DNA of 64,000 nucleotides from Asticcacaulis machinosus (GCF_028550435.1 NZ_JAQQKV010000001.1:1-64000), one strand, 5' to 3'. Shown: positions 44,578-53,874, counted from the stretch's first letter. Made by a program: numbers and translations. Notes: generated by a model not told the origin, from the letters alone.

Positions 44578-46283
44578 GCTGCGCGGTCTGAGGCGAAGGT
44601 TTCGACGGCGCTGGACAGGTGCGACAGGGCATCCGTGACCCGGTCGGCCGCGGTCGCCAGATCCTGCGCGGTCTGGCGGGAGGCGGCTACCCGCTCGGAC
44701 GCATTGACCACCGCCTGACGGGTATCGTCGGCGCTGCGGGCCGCCGATGATGCCCCTTCGGAGATGGCCGAGGATGACTGGCTCTGGTCGGCAACCGCAC
44801 CCGACATGGCCGAAGCCAGGTTTTGCACTTCGCCCAGAACCGCCGTGATGTTGGTGATGGCATCAACCGTGTCGCGCGTGGCGGTCTGGATTTCGCTGAT
44901 CTGGGCCACGATGTCTTCGGTCGCCTTGGCGGTCTGGTTAGCTAGCGATTTGACTTCGGTGGCGACGACGGCAAACCCTTTACCGGCTTCACCGGCGCGG
45001 GCGGCCTCGATTGTGGCGTTCAGTGCCAAAAGGTTGGTCTGGGCCGCAATCTGACGGATCAGGCGCACAACATCATCGATTTTTTCAGCCGCATTGGCCA
45101 GTTGCGCAACCTTGACCGTGGCGGCATCGCCTTCGACGGTGGCCTTATGCAGGGCTTGCGACGTGCTCTGAACCGAGGCTGAGACTTCATCGACCGCGCG
45201 CGCCAGAGTCTGTGAGGCTTCGGCGACATTCGCCACGGTGCGTGAGGCTTCGTCACTGGTTTGGGCCGCCGTATCGGTCGACTGAGCGGTTGCCACGGCG
45301 CTGGATTGCATGTCGCCGGACAGGCGGCTCAGGGCATGAACGTCCTGACTCAAGGCGTCAAACAGGCTGCGCGTCGTTTGCAGGAAGGTCGCTACACCCG
45401 TCTGGGTGCTGTCACGACGGGCCAGAGCCTGAGCGGCCTCAATGGCCTGTTGCTCGCGCAGGGCCTCGCGCTCACGGGCGGCATCGCGCAGATTGCCGAT
45501 GGCGCGCCCGATCAGGCCGATTTCGTCGCTATCATTCTGATGCGGAATGTCGCGATCCAGTTGCCCCTGGGCGATATCGCGGGCGGCGTTGGATATTTTC
45601 TCAATCTTTTTGAACTCTTTTGACAACAGGCCATAGACGACGGCTGAGGTCAAAAGCAGCATGACAATGGCCATGCCACCTAGCTTCAGGGCTTGCCCGA
45701 TCAGGGCCGCATTCAGGTCAGAGACCTTGGCCGTGCCGACAAAAATAATCCCGATGACCTTGCCGTCAGCGTTTATTACCGGCGTATAAGCGGTCTGGTA
45801 TTTTTCACCGACGATGGCGGCCACGCCAAAAAATGGCTTGCCCGCGGATATGGCCGGGAAGGCGGCGCTGTCTTTACCCAAGGGCGTGCCGACCGCGCGG
45901 TTGCCGTCGGCCTTGATGACGTTGGTAGATAAGCGCACAAAGTCCTGAGCGGCTTCATCAGCGGCAAATATAGTGACGTAGCCACTGTTGATCTGGCCGA
46001 TCGCATCGACCAGGCCATTATCGGCAATATCCGCAATCGTTTCAGCACGCACGGCCTGCACGATACCGGCCTCATCCGTTTCAACCTCAGTGCCTGTGGC
46101 AATGGTTGCGTATTTATCGGCGGCCACCCGCAATGACCATTCCAGTTGCTGGCGCACCTGAGCGTCCTGTTCGGCCTTCATCGACAGAAAATCAAACCCG
46201 GCGCTCATCAGAACGGCGGTGGCAATACAGGCGAACACGGCGCCAAGGATGCGGCCTTTGAGGGAGGACAAAACAGTGCGCAC
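44574..46283 (-). CDS. Methyl-accepting chemotaxis protein with periplasmic Cache-type sensor
   Basis: 569 residues from GTG 46283, preferred over GTG 46313 because AAGGG lies 8 bases upstream. TM1 is at about 10-30; a periplasmic single-Cache-like domain of about 150 residues contains [34 protein letters not shown]2 follows near 195-220; HAMP next; then the signalling domain with the conserved tip [24 protein letters not shown] split by GKGFAVVA. Cache domains bind small ligands such as organic or amino acids; the ligand here is unknown. No che genes or pentapeptide tether is present. The stop overlaps the Kef-type gene (CTAA). Confidence 0.9.
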   Translation of the reverse strand: MRTVLSSLKGRILGAVFACIATAVLMSAGFDFLSMKAEQDAQVRQQLEWSLRVAADKYATIATGTEVETDEAGIVQAVRAETIADIADNGLVDAIGQINSGYVTIFAADEAAQDFVRLSTNVIKADGNRAVGTPLGKDSAAFPAISAGKPFFGVAAIVGEKYQTAYTPVINADGKVIGIIFVGTAKVSDLNAALIGQALKLGGMAIVMLLLTSAVVYGLLSKEFKKIEKISNAARDIAQGQLDRDIPHQNDSDEIGLIGRAIGNLRDAAREREALREQQAIEAAQALARRDSTQTGVATFLQTTRSLFDALSQDVHALSRLSGDMQSSAVATAQSTDTAAQTSDEASRTVANVAEASQTLARAVDEVSASVQSTSQALHKATVEGDAATVKVAQLANAAEKIDDVVRLIRQIAAQTNLLALNATIEAARAGEAGKGFAVVATEVKSLANQTAKATEDIVAQISEIQTATRDTVDAITNITAVLGEVQNLASAMSGAVADQSQSSSAISEGASSAARSADDTRQAVVNASERVAASRQTAQDLATAADRVTDALSHLSSAVETFASDRAA

Positions 46284-46458
46284 GCGGATAACCCTTATAT
46301 TTAAACGATTCACTTAGTCTGCGACTATCGGTCGCAGTGGTAACTATAGGGTTAACCAAAAAAACTTAAGGATGCTTCAAAGCCTTGAATGGTAAGGATT
46401 TGCCGCAAAGGTGATGTGCGAAAGGTGTTGGGTTATCGCAGCCATATTATGCCAAAAA

Positions 46459-46719
46459 TCAAAGCCGGTGGCGCTTGAGCCAGGCGGCGGCATAACCACA
46501 GATCGGTACGATTTTTTGCGGGCGGTTGCTGATGATGTCCACCAGCCCCTGCATCAGTTTTCCGGCCGTGCCTGTGCCGCGCAGGGCCTCAGGGGCGAAC
46601 ACATAATCGATATAGAGCGTGTCGCCGGTAACGTGATAGTCGGCATAGGCGGTTTCGCCATCGACGACGAGCTCAAAACGGCTTTTATCGGTATTGTCGA
46701 TCACTAGGGGGCTGGTCAT
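46459..46719 (-). CDS. Small GNAT-family N-acetyltransferase (YjdJ-like)
   Basis: 86 residues, a minimal GNAT-like fold. Typical blocks are FELVVDGETAYADYHVTGDTLYIDYVFAPEALRGTGTAGKLM (the acetyl-CoA loop is RGTGTAGKL) and IVPICGYAAAWLKRH at the end. The COG2388 group is widespread; substrates are unknown. It sits alone between the chemoreceptor start and the divergent SRPBCC gene; the region 46284-46458 holds no other gene. Confidence 0.85.
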   Translation of the reverse strand: MTSPLVIDNTDKSRFELVVDGETAYADYHVTGDTLYIDYVFAPEALRGTGTAGKLMQGLVDIISNRPQKIVPICGYAAAWLKRHRL

Positions 46720-46821
46720 ATATTGTCTCCATCTTCTGTGCCCACACAGATGCGCTTGCCGCTATCGGGTTTCAATAGGTTTGTGATAAGGTTTAAGGCC
46801 GTTAAATTCCGGAGGGCTGAT

Positions 46822-47343
46822 ATGAAAGCAGGTATCATCATTGCCGTCTTATGCGGGCTGGCTGGCGCGGCTGAGGCTGAAGTGGTTGAAGCCTTAACGG
46901 GCGGGTTTGAGGTCAGGCATGTCATAGAGATCAACGCGCCGGCAGAGGCGGTTTATGCGGCCCTGCTTCAGCCGTCAAAGTGGTGGAATCCTGAGCATAG
47001 CTGGTCAGGTGATGCGGCCAATCTGACGCTGGAGCCGCGCGCAGGCGGCTGTTACTGCGAAGCCTTGCCCAAAGGCGGGATGATCGAACATATGCGGGTT
47101 GTTGCCCTGCAGCCGAATGAAGGGCTCAGGCTGTTCGGCGGGCTTGGGCCGTTGCAGTTCACGGGGGCGTCAGGTTTTTGGAATCTTACGCTAAAAGCGA
47201 CAGATAGCGGCACAACCCTAACAGCGACCTATGACGTCGGGGGCTATGCCAAGGGCGGACTCGATAAATGGGCGGCACCTGTTGATGGGGTGCTGGCCGA
47301 ACAATATGGACGGCTTAAAGCCCATGTTGAGGCTGGTAAATAG
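46822..47343 (+). CDS. Exported SRPBCC/AHSA1-like protein
   Basis: 173 residues from ATG 46822 with GGAGGG at 46811-46816. Signal peptide MKAGIIIAVLCGLAGAAEA, so periplasmic, which is unusual for this fold. The remaining 150 residues fit a START/SRPBCC helix-grip domain: VRHVIEINAPAEAVYAALLQPSKWWNPEHSWSG, then GGCYCEALPKGGMIEHMRVVAL and GTTLTATYDVGGYAKGGL. Such domains bind hydrophobic small molecules. No partner is evident. A strong terminator hairpin follows 24 bp after the stop. Confidence 0.82.
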   Translation: MKAGIIIAVLCGLAGAAEAEVVEALTGGFEVRHVIEINAPAEAVYAALLQPSKWWNPEHSWSGDAANLTLEPRAGGCYCEALPKGGMIEHMRVVALQPNEGLRLFGGLGPLQFTGASGFWNLTLKATDSGTTLTATYDVGGYAKGGLDKWAAPVDGVLAEQYGRLKAHVEAGK

Positions 47344-47367
47344 ACGTTCTAAGCGAGGAAAAATGTG

Positions 47368-47402
47368 AAAATTAGCGAAGAACCGCTTCGAGCTAATTTT
47401 TT
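47368..47402 (+). terminator. Terminator after the SRPBCC gene
   Basis: AAAATTAGC (47368-47376) pairs perfectly with GCTAATTTT (47392-47400), with inner GAAG/CTTC pairing, ending in a T-run to 47402. The A/T flanks would let it work in both directions, also ending transcripts from the tRNA side. Confidence 0.8.
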
Positions 47403-47574
47403 CCATATCGACACACGACAAAGTACACTGAGCGCAGCGAAGGACTTTGGAGTGATGGCCGGAGCGTAGCGACTAGTGACCAAGTGGGAGCGCAGGCTGC
47501 GCGCCGCCAAGGGCCCTTGGCCCTGAGCGCCAAAACATAAAACCATTTTCGGATTTTCGAAGAAAATGCGGAGA
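47403..47574. other. Intergenic stretch with short repeats downstream of tRNA-Val
   Basis: No supported gene. It contains related units GAGCGCAGCGAAGGAC and GAGCGTAGCGACTAG, an inverted GCGCAGGCTGCGC, and a perfect 14-bp palindrome CCAAGGGCCCTTGG at 47507-47520. It lies directly 3' of the tRNA on the tRNA strand, as a remnant attachment or processing region might, but no integrase is present. Confidence 0.4.
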
Positions 47575-47649
47575 TGGTGGACCCGACAGGGATTGAACCT
47601 GTGACCCTTCGCGTGTGAAGCGAATGCTCTCCCGCTGAGCTACGAGTCC
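47575..47649 (-). tRNA. tRNA-Val (anticodon CAC)
   Basis: On the minus strand the acceptor arm GGACTCG pairs with CGGGTCC, then A and an encoded CCA. D-arm AGCTCAGCGGGAGAGC, anticodon stem TTCGC/GCGAA with loop TTCACAC giving CAC, and T-arm ACAGGTTCAATCCCTGT are all canonical. It decodes GUG. Confidence 0.95.
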
Positions 47650-47704
47650 GAACCAATTGCGAGGAGCGGTGCTTTAACCGCTCAAAACGCTGGTGACAAG
47701 TCCT

Positions 47705-48391
47705 TTATTTGAGGCAGGCGGCGACGGCGTCAGGCAGTTCGCGGAAATGGTGGATAAGCCGGTCAGGCTTAAGATCAGCGACCGGCGTATCGTTGTAGCC
47801 AAAGCTGACCAGTATCGACGGCACCCCGGCATTGCGGGCGGTTAGAAAATCGGTCTCGGAATCGCCGATCAGCATGGATTGGCTGAGGTCAAGGCCCATA
47901 AAATCGGTGCAGGCTTTTAGGTGTTCAGGGGCGGGCTTTTTATTAGTTACACTGTCAGCACCGACCACGGTCTTGAAATGTTCAATCATGCCCATACGGG
48001 TCAGCAGCAGCACTGACAAATCATAGGGTTTATTGGTGCAGACGGCCAGATGCGCGCCGGCCGTGCGAAGGACGTCCAGTGCTTCGAATACACCTTCAAA
48101 CGGCTGGCTTTCATGGTCGATGCGTTCCCGGTATAGCGCCAGAAAATGCGGTACCATCGCGTCTTCCTGTTCCGGCGTCAGTGATAATCCCGCCGCGGCA
48201 AAACCGCGCTGGATCAATGAGCGCGCGCCTTTGCCAACCAGAGCGCGGGCCGCAGTTGTAGGGAAGGGTTCAGCCCCATGTTCTTTCAGGATGTCGTTCA
48301 AGGTGCCTATGATATCCGGGGCGGTATCGACCAGAGTTCCGTCCAGATCGAAGGCCAGACAATAATCGCGCAAATCGGGCAGGAGGGGCAT
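47705..48391 (-). CDS. gph: Phosphoglycolate phosphatase, HAD superfamily
   Basis: 228 residues. HAD motif I FDLDGTLVDTAPD with the nucleophile Asp, helical cap domain (about 25-95), motif II VCTNKP, motif III Lys in KKPAPEHL, and motif IV GDSETDFLTARNA. The cap and length fit Gph, which clears 2-phosphoglycolate arising from DNA repair or oxidative damage. The upstream side (48392-48554) holds palindromic repeats and the divergent glmU gene. Other HAD phosphatases of this shape act on pyridoxal or sugar phosphates, so specificity is probable, not certain. Confidence 0.88.
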   Translation of the reverse strand: MPLLPDLRDYCLAFDLDGTLVDTAPDIIGTLNDILKEHGAEPFPTTAARALVGKGARSLIQRGFAAAGLSLTPEQEDAMVPHFLALYRERIDHESQPFEGVFEALDVLRTAGAHLAVCTNKPYDLSVLLLTRMGMIEHFKTVVGADSVTNKKPAPEHLKACTDFMGLDLSQSMLIGDSETDFLTARNAGVPSILVSFGYNDTPVADLKPDRLIHHFRELPDAVAACLK

Positions 48392-48409
48392 ATAATAACT
48401 CGTGCTAGA

Positions 48410-48508
48410 GCGATATGCCGAAAAGTGTGAGCGGTTTTCGGCTATAATATCGCGACCAAATTAAAAGTTAGAGCGGATGATGATTTGATTAAAAATCATC
48501 CGCTCTAA
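48410..48508. repeat. Two palindromic repeats between gph and glmU
   Basis: First unit: GCGATAT (48410-48416) with ATATCGC (48447-48453), enclosing CCGAAAA (48418-48424) and TTTTCGG (48435-48441). Second unit: TTAGAGCGGATGAT (48468-48481) with ATCATCCGCTCTAA (48495-48508), a perfect 14-bp stem. Units with the AGAGCGGATGAT core occur repeatedly in related genomes (from memory). They probably form RNA hairpins in the glmU leader. Confidence 0.65.
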
Positions 48509-48554
48509 TGGCGTTTAACCCTGCTTTGGGCTAAATCCGGTAAGGCTGCAACAG

Positions 48555-49931
48555 ATGAGTCGCGATATGAGCTTAGATTCCACTATCAAACGGGCTGCAG
48601 TAATTTTGGCGGCAGGTCAGGGGACGCGCATGAAATCGCCTCTGCCCAAGGTTTTGCATAAGGTTGGTGGGCGCACTATGCTCGACCGCGCCATAGATGC
48701 GGCCTTCGATCTGGGCTGCGATCGTGTGGTCGTAGTGGTCGGTAACCACAGCCCGTCAGTAGGTATTGCCGCCCGTGCGCGGGTCGGCGATCAGAATGTG
48801 GTCGTGCAAGACCCGCCGCTGGGGACTGGTCATGCGGTGCTGGCAGCGCGTGGGGCTTTGAGTGATTTTGACGGGCAGGTCATTGTCACCTATGCCGACT
48901 GTCCGCTGATGTCGGCCGATGTGCTGTCGCCGGTGTTTGAAGTGGCCGAAAAATCCGACATGGTTGTGCTGGGGTTTGAGGCGGCCGATCCCGGCGCTTA
49001 TGGGCGGTTGGTGATCTCTCAGAACCATAATCTATACGCCATCGTCGAAGCCAAGGAGGCCAATAAGGAGCAGTTGGCCATTACCGCCTGTAATTCGGGT
49101 GTGCTGGCCTGTGACCGCGCGCTGCTGTTTTCATTGTTGGCTGAGGTCACCAACGAAAACGCCAAGGGCGAATATTACCTGACCGATGTGGTGGCTCTGG
49201 CGCGTAAACGCGATCTGATGCCGCAGGTGACGTTTGCGTCCGAACAGGATGTGGGCGGCGTCAATGCTCAGGGCGAACTGGCGATGATGGAGCAGGTCTG
49301 GCAAACCCGCACGCGGCAGAAATTTTTACGCGATGGTGTGACCATGATCGCACCCGATACGGTCTGGTTCTCGTGGGATACAAAAATCGCGTCCGGTGTG
49401 ACCATTGAACCCAATGTTGTCTTTGGTGACGGGGTGACGGTAGAAACCGGTGCGGTGATCCGCGCCTTTAGCCACCTTGAAGGCGCGGTTGTTGGTGAGG
49501 GCGCGCTGATTGGGCCCTACGCCCGCCTGCGTCCAGGGGCCGTGCTGGGCAAGGATGTGCATATCGGTAATTTCGTCGAGGTCAAAAACGTCACCGTCGG
49601 TGAGGGTGCCAAGGCCAATCATCTGGCCTATCTGGGCGACGGTGCGGTGGGGGCTAAGGTCAATATCGGGGCGGGCACGATTTTCTGTAACTATGATGGG
49701 TTCTTCAAGCATAAGACCATCATCGGCGACGGCGCGTTTATCGGCTCCAATTCGTCGCTGGTGGCACCCGTGACCATCGGAGCCGGAGCTTTGATCGGGT
49801 CAGGATCGGTGATCACCGAGGACGTATCCGCTGATGCTCTGGCCTTCGCCCGTTCACGCCAAAGCGAAAAGCCGGGTTGGGCCGCTAATTTCCGGAGCCT
49901 CAAATCCGCTGAAAAAGCCAGCAAAAAGTAG
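48555..49931 (+). CDS. glmU: Bifunctional GlcN-1-P acetyltransferase/GlcNAc-1-P uridylyltransferase
   Basis: 458 residues. N-terminal nucleotidyltransferase with [22 protein letters not shown] (18-40 region) and a C-terminal left-handed beta-helix with hexapeptide repeats from about 255, including [13 protein letters not shown] and NFVEVKN, plus the acetyl-CoA site near [10 protein letters not shown]. It makes UDP-GlcNAc for peptidoglycan and lipid A. AAGG lies 9 bases before the ATG; a second ATG at 48567 is possible. The neighbouring rpiA starts 7 bp after the stop. It is the sink for GlcNAc-derived sugars, though not part of the chitin island. Confidence 0.95.
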   Translation: MSRDMSLDSTIKRAAVILAAGQGTRMKSPLPKVLHKVGGRTMLDRAIDAAFDLGCDRVVVVVGNHSPSVGIAARARVGDQNVVVQDPPLGTGHAVLAARGALSDFDGQVIVTYADCPLMSADVLSPVFEVAEKSDMVVLGFEAADPGAYGRLVISQNHNLYAIVEAKEANKEQLAITACNSGVLACDRALLFSLLAEVTNENAKGEYYLTDVVALARKRDLMPQVTFASEQDVGGVNAQGELAMMEQVWQTRTRQKFLRDGVTMIAPDTVWFSWDTKIASGVTIEPNVVFGDGVTVETGAVIRAFSHLEGAVVGEGALIGPYARLRPGAVLGKDVHIGNFVEVKNVTVGEGAKANHLAYLGDGAVGAKVNIGAGTIFCNYDGFFKHKTIIGDGAFIGSNSSLVAPVTIGAGALIGSGSVITEDVSADALAFARSRQSEKPGWAANFRSLKSAEKASKK

Positions 49932-49938
49932 GAACTTT

Positions 49939-50631
49939 ATGTCAGCCGAAACTCAAAAAGAACAGTCTGGTCTTGCCGCCATCGCCTATGTCAAGGACGG
50001 CATGAAGGTGGGCTTGGGCACCGGGTCTACCGCCGCCCATTTCGTCAAGGCCATTGCCGATACGGTCAAGGCGGGCATGAAGCTGACACTGGTCTCGACC
50101 TCAGTGCAGACGACAACTTTGGCGCAGTCCCTGGGGTTGACGATCCTTGATATTAATGATGTCGGGTCGCTGGATCTGTGTGTCGACGGGGCTGACGAAA
50201 TCGGGCCGGGACTGGCGCTGATCAAGGGCGGCGGCGGAGCACTGCTGCGTGAAAAGCTGATCTGGGAACAGGCCAAAACCTGCATCGTCATTGCTGATGC
50301 GGCTAAGCACGTCAAAACTCTGGGCGCCTTTGCCCTGCCGATTGAAGTCGAGCCCTTTGCCTATAAGGGCACGGTCAACCGGATTTGCGACGTTCTGGCG
50401 GAATTTGAGATCCAGAAAGTGCCGACATTACGTAAAAAAGACGGCCAGCCCTTTATAACTGACGGCTCGAACCTTATTTTTGACGTATCGTGCGGACAAA
50501 TCTCTGACCCTGCCGGACTGGCCGCGGCGTTGAAAGCCACGACCGGCGTAGTCGATCACGGCCTGTTCCTTGATCTGGCCGAATTTGCGTTACTGGGAAC
50601 CGATGACGGTGTGAAGGTTCTGGAACCCTGA
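49939..50631 (+). CDS. rpiA: Ribose-5-phosphate isomerase A
   Basis: 230 residues from ATG 49939. An in-frame extension into glmU (49834) is rejected because the conserved domain starts here and AGGAA is just upstream. Interconverts ribose-5-P and ribulose-5-P. Seen: GLGTGSTAAHFVKAI, VDGADEIGPGLALIKGGGGALLREK with the catalytic Asp/Glu region, and VEVEPFAYKGT-type segment IEVEPFAYKGTV. It follows glmU by 7 bp, forming an apparent glmU-rpiA-unknown-gor run on one strand. Confidence 0.95.
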   Translation: MSAETQKEQSGLAAIAYVKDGMKVGLGTGSTAAHFVKAIADTVKAGMKLTLVSTSVQTTTLAQSLGLTILDINDVGSLDLCVDGADEIGPGLALIKGGGGALLREKLIWEQAKTCIVIADAAKHVKTLGAFALPIEVEPFAYKGTVNRICDVLAEFEIQKVPTLRKKDGQPFITDGSNLIFDVSCGQISDPAGLAAALKATTGVVDHGLFLDLAEFALLGTDDGVKVLEP

Positions 50632-50636
50632 TTTGT

Positions 50637-50683
50637 TGCGCATTTTTTGTCCAAAAAACCGCATACACTTTTTGGAATGCGCA
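50637..50683 (+). terminator. Two-part hairpin between rpiA and the unknown gene
   Basis: TGCGCATT (50637-50644) pairs with AATGCGCA (50676-50683), and inside it CCAAAAA (50651-50657) pairs with TTTTTGG (50669-50675). It starts 6 bp after the rpiA stop and ends just before the AGGAG of the next gene (50688-50692). It may terminate partially or control the gene behind it. Confidence 0.5.
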
Positions 50684-50700
50684 TTTTAGGAGTTAAGTGA

Positions 50701-51063
50701 TTGGCCTTGTTCTCGAAATATAAAATCGTCTGTGACGCTGACCTGACGGTGTTTGAGGGCAAACAGGCGCGCTTTCATGTGGCCAAAGGCGCTCTGGAGA
50801 AATGCGTGCTGATGCACGATAGTGCTAAAGCCCCTAAATTCATTGAAAACACTTTCCTGAAGAAGATTTTTACCGCCAAAGATGTCGTGCATTTACGCAG
50901 CATCATGCTGTTTTCGGGTGAGGGGGAAATCGCCCTGACACCGTCTGAACGCGGTTTTGATCATGTGCTGGAATGGTTGCGGCAAAATGGCTGGCATATT
51001 GATGACGCCATTGCCGAATCTCAGGCCTCGCCGAGCGTGCGCACTTTTGTGAGAAAAAAATGA
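50701..51063 (+). CDS. Conserved-looking protein of unknown function between rpiA and gor
   Basis: 120 residues from a TTG start at 50701 with AGGAG 8 bases upstream (50688-50692); no better ATG exists. The stop overlaps the gor ATG (ATGA, 51060-51063), which supports a real, coupled gene. No signal peptide or membrane segment. Mixed alpha/beta composition with a basic middle (NTFLKKIFTAKDVVHLRSIMLF) and a C-terminal Trp-containing helix (HVLEWLRQNGWHIDDAI). One Cys near residue 11 and one near 35. I do not recognise the family and assign no function; linkage to glutathione reductase hints at a redox or housekeeping role. Confidence 0.7.
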   Translation: MALFSKYKIVCDADLTVFEGKQARFHVAKGALEKCVLMHDSAKAPKFIENTFLKKIFTAKDVVHLRSIMLFSGEGEIALTPSERGFDHVLEWLRQNGWHIDDAIAESQASPSVRTFVRKK

Positions 51064-52433
51064 CTTACGACTATGATTTGTTTGTGATCGGCGCAGGCTC
51101 CGGTGGTGTGCGCGCGGCGCGTTTGTCGGCCAATCTGGGCCTTAAGGTGGCGATTGCCGAAGAAGACCGACCCGGCGGGACCTGTGTTCTGCGCGGCTGC
51201 GTGCCCAAAAAATTCATGGTCTACGCCTCCGAAGTGCCGGAGCAGCTTAAATATGCGCGCGGGTTTGGCTGGGACACCGGTGAGGCGACCTTTGACTGGA
51301 ATGCGTTTAAGGCATCCAATGAAAAAGAACTGACGCGGCTGTCGCAAGCCTATGCCGGCAACCTGACCCGCAATGGCGTCGAAATCATTAGTGCCCATGC
51401 CGCGTTCAAAGACCCGCATACGCTGACCTTGACGCCCAGTGACGGCTCGGAGCCCTATGAAGTCACGGCGAAAACCATCCTGATCGCCGTCGGGGGCTGG
51501 CCGTTCCTGCCCCGTCACATCGAAGGCGTGCAGGAATGTGCGATTTCCTCGAACGAGGTGTTCAATCTGCCGGAATTGCCTAAATCGGTCGTCATCGTCG
51601 GCGGTGGTTATATTTCGGTCGAGTTTGCCGGTGTGCTGAACGGTCTTGGGGTTGACGTGACGCTGGTTTACCGCGGCGAGCAAATCTTACGCGGTTTCGA
51701 CGATGAGGTGCGTGACCATCTGGCCAGGGAAATGCAGGCACGCGGTATCAAAATCCTGACCCGTGCCGATCCGGTAAAGCTTGAGAAAACACCGGATGGC
51801 ATCCGTGTGCATCTCAATACGGACATAGATTTGATGGCTGATCAGGTGCTCTATGCTTCTGGTCGCAAGCCAAAGACCGAAGGGCTTAATCTGGAGGCCG
51901 CGGGCTGTGACATCGAACTGCACGGGGCGATTAAGGTCGATGACTATTCGCGCACCTGCGTGGATCACATCTGGGCGGTGGGGGATGTCACCAACCGCAT
52001 GAACCTGACGCCGGTGGCGATCCGCGAAGCTGTGGCCTTTGTCGAGACCGCGTTTAAGAACAACCCCACGACCTATGACTATGAGAATATCCCGACCGCA
52101 GTATTTTCCCAGCCGCAGATCGGCACTGTCGGCCTGACCGAGCAGCAAGCCATAGACGCCGGGCTCAAATTCGATGTTTACACCACCCGTTTCAGGGCGA
52201 TGAAAACGACCTTCATCGGTGGCGAAACCCGTGTCTTGATGAAACTGATCGTTGAGCAGGGCTCCGATGTGGTGTTAGGATGCCACATGGTCGGTTCCGA
52301 TTCTGCCGAAATCATTCAGATGGCGGGTATCGCTGTCAAGGCGCGCCTGACCAAGGCGCAGTGGGATGCGACCTGTGCGGTCCATCCAACGGCTGCGGAG
52401 GAATTTGTGACCTTAAAGGACAAACGGGCCTGA
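51060..52433 (+). CDS. gor: Glutathione-disulfide reductase
   Basis: 457 residues. Class I pyridine-nucleotide-disulfide oxidoreductase. FAD motif FVIGAGSGGVRAAR, redox-active GGTCVLRGCVPKK with Cys42 and Cys47, NADPH motif VIVGGGYISVEFAGVL with the following Tyr-Arg (VYRGEQILRGFD) expected for NADPH, and the C-terminal catalytic HPTAAEEF. It keeps glutathione reduced in the cytoplasm, serving the glutathione peroxidase elsewhere in the window and made from GshA product. Coupled to the upstream unknown gene by ATGA; the O-antigen-ligase-like gene starts 4 bp after. Confidence 0.95.
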   Translation: MTYDYDLFVIGAGSGGVRAARLSANLGLKVAIAEEDRPGGTCVLRGCVPKKFMVYASEVPEQLKYARGFGWDTGEATFDWNAFKASNEKELTRLSQAYAGNLTRNGVEIISAHAAFKDPHTLTLTPSDGSEPYEVTAKTILIAVGGWPFLPRHIEGVQECAISSNEVFNLPELPKSVVIVGGGYISVEFAGVLNGLGVDVTLVYRGEQILRGFDDEVRDHLAREMQARGIKILTRADPVKLEKTPDGIRVHLNTDIDLMADQVLYASGRKPKTEGLNLEAAGCDIELHGAIKVDDYSRTCVDHIWAVGDVTNRMNLTPVAIREAVAFVETAFKNNPTTYDYENIPTAVFSQPQIGTVGLTEQQAIDAGLKFDVYTTRFRAMKTTFIGGETRVLMKLIVEQGSDVVLGCHMVGSDSAEIIQMAGIAVKARLTKAQWDATCAVHPTAAEEFVTLKDKRA

Positions 52434-52437
52434 CCGC

Positions 52438-53760
52438 ATGAAGCTACAGGCGCTTACCCCCATTGATATGGATATACGCGGTATGGCTCCGGCCGATTCC
52501 GCATCAGTTCACGTCGAGAGCCTGAAATCCAGCCTCTATATGCGTCTGGTGTTTGGCGGGATGCTGGTGTTATTTTTGTTATGCACCTTTGCGTCGCCTT
52601 TGGGATACATCCTGCCTGCGACCTTCGCGGGATTGCTGTGTATCGGCATGTGGCGGCATGCGCAGGTCATTACCGGGCCTGTGATCGCGCTGGGGCTGGC
52701 TCTGATATGGATCTTATACCGTGCATCCGTGCCCGAAGGGGCGGATTTTTCGAATTATGAGACCTACGAAAAGCTGGTCTGGCTTAAGGCCGTACTTCAG
52801 GCGATCTGTTATGTCCCGTTGGTCATTGCCGGATTTCGCCTGTCGATGACCGATGCCGGGGCCTTGATGGCAGGCTTTAAATGGGGTGTGCTGGCCCTTG
52901 CGGCATTGGCGTTGTTTGAAGCCCTGACACAGGCGCGGATTTATATGGCCCTGGCCGACGCCTTGGGTATGCCCATCCGTCCTGATCTGGCGGTCGTCAA
53001 GATATCGCTGATGAGCTATGGCCTGATGATGATTTACTGGCCGATGATGCTCTACTTCAACCAGACCGGTGCCAATCTGCCGCGCGTTTTACTGACGGCC
53101 TCGGTGGCCATCGCCCCGTTTTTTACCGGAGCCAATGCGCCGACCCTGGCGCTGGTGGCGTCTGTTATTATCTTTTTTGTCGCCCGCCGCTGGTCGACCC
53201 TGCGCGGTGTCGGCATCGAAAAGTACATCGCCATTATGGTCTATGGTGTGATCCTCGGATTTCCGCTGCTGATCAAGTTTGCCCATGAGCAGGGCTGGCT
53301 CGTCGCATTGAAAAGTAACCTCCCGCCGTCGTGGCTGGCGCGGGTTGAAATTTGGGAATATGCCGCCAATCGCCTGTTTGAAAAGCCGCTGATGGGCTGG
53401 GGCTTTGACACCAGCCGCATGTTCAGCCCGCACATTCCGCTGCATCCCCACAACATGCCGGTTCAGGCCGCACTGGAACTGGGCTATGTCGGGCTGGTAC
53501 TGGTCGCGGTTCTGTGGCTGGTCAGCATTCGCCGTGTCGGTAAAACGCCTGATGCGCAAATAATCAGCCCGGACCACCTGTTATGGACCGACCCTAAGCC
53601 CTATATGCTGGCCACGATGACGGCGTTTTTTGTCTTTGCCTTTTTGAGTTTTGGTATGTGGCAGGAATGGTTTCTGGCACTGGCGGCTATGTCGATATTT
53701 ATTGCCCTGATGACGCAAAAGGCGTCGTTACAGGTGATAATGTATCAAAATAAACTATAA
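52438..53760 (+). CDS. O-antigen-ligase-like (Wzy_C) membrane protein
   Basis: 440 residues, about eleven membrane helices after a 30-residue soluble start. The Wzy_C-type segment RVEIWEYAANRLFEKPLMGWGFD, the periplasmic HPHNMPVQAALELGYVGLVL, and the closing helices match WaaL/O-antigen-polymerase-like proteins. Such proteins join or polymerise surface polysaccharides on lipid A-core or on undecaprenyl carriers. No other polysaccharide genes surround it, so the substrate is unclear. It begins 4 bp after gor, which makes co-transcription likely though functionally unrelated. A terminator follows at 53838. Confidence 0.8.
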   Translation: MKLQALTPIDMDIRGMAPADSASVHVESLKSSLYMRLVFGGMLVLFLLCTFASPLGYILPATFAGLLCIGMWRHAQVITGPVIALGLALIWILYRASVPEGADFSNYETYEKLVWLKAVLQAICYVPLVIAGFRLSMTDAGALMAGFKWGVLALAALALFEALTQARIYMALADALGMPIRPDLAVVKISLMSYGLMMIYWPMMLYFNQTGANLPRVLLTASVAIAPFFTGANAPTLALVASVIIFFVARRWSTLRGVGIEKYIAIMVYGVILGFPLLIKFAHEQGWLVALKSNLPPSWLARVEIWEYAANRLFEKPLMGWGFDTSRMFSPHIPLHPHNMPVQAALELGYVGLVLVAVLWLVSIRRVGKTPDAQIISPDHLLWTDPKPYMLATMTAFFVFAFLSFGMWQEWFLALAAMSIFIALMTQKASLQVIMYQNKL

Positions 53761-53837
53761 GCATCTGACTTTACTGAACATTTGCTTCGCTAAAGCTTGG
53801 GTGTTATATGTGAGTTTAAGTTGTCGCCGTAATTTAG

Positions 53838-53867
53838 ATGGGCCGGTCTTAAACTGGGCCCATTTTT
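53838..53867 (+). terminator. Terminator between the O-antigen-ligase-like gene and aroG
   Basis: ATGGGCC (53838-53844) pairs perfectly with GGCCCAT (53857-53863), followed by TTTTT to 53867. Confidence 0.75.
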
Positions 53868-53874
53868 AAGTTTT

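Noticed and set aside
47393-47656. 87-residue minus-strand frame across tRNA-Val
   Set aside because: It is the tRNA gene and its 3' flank translated; a well-known type of false gene.
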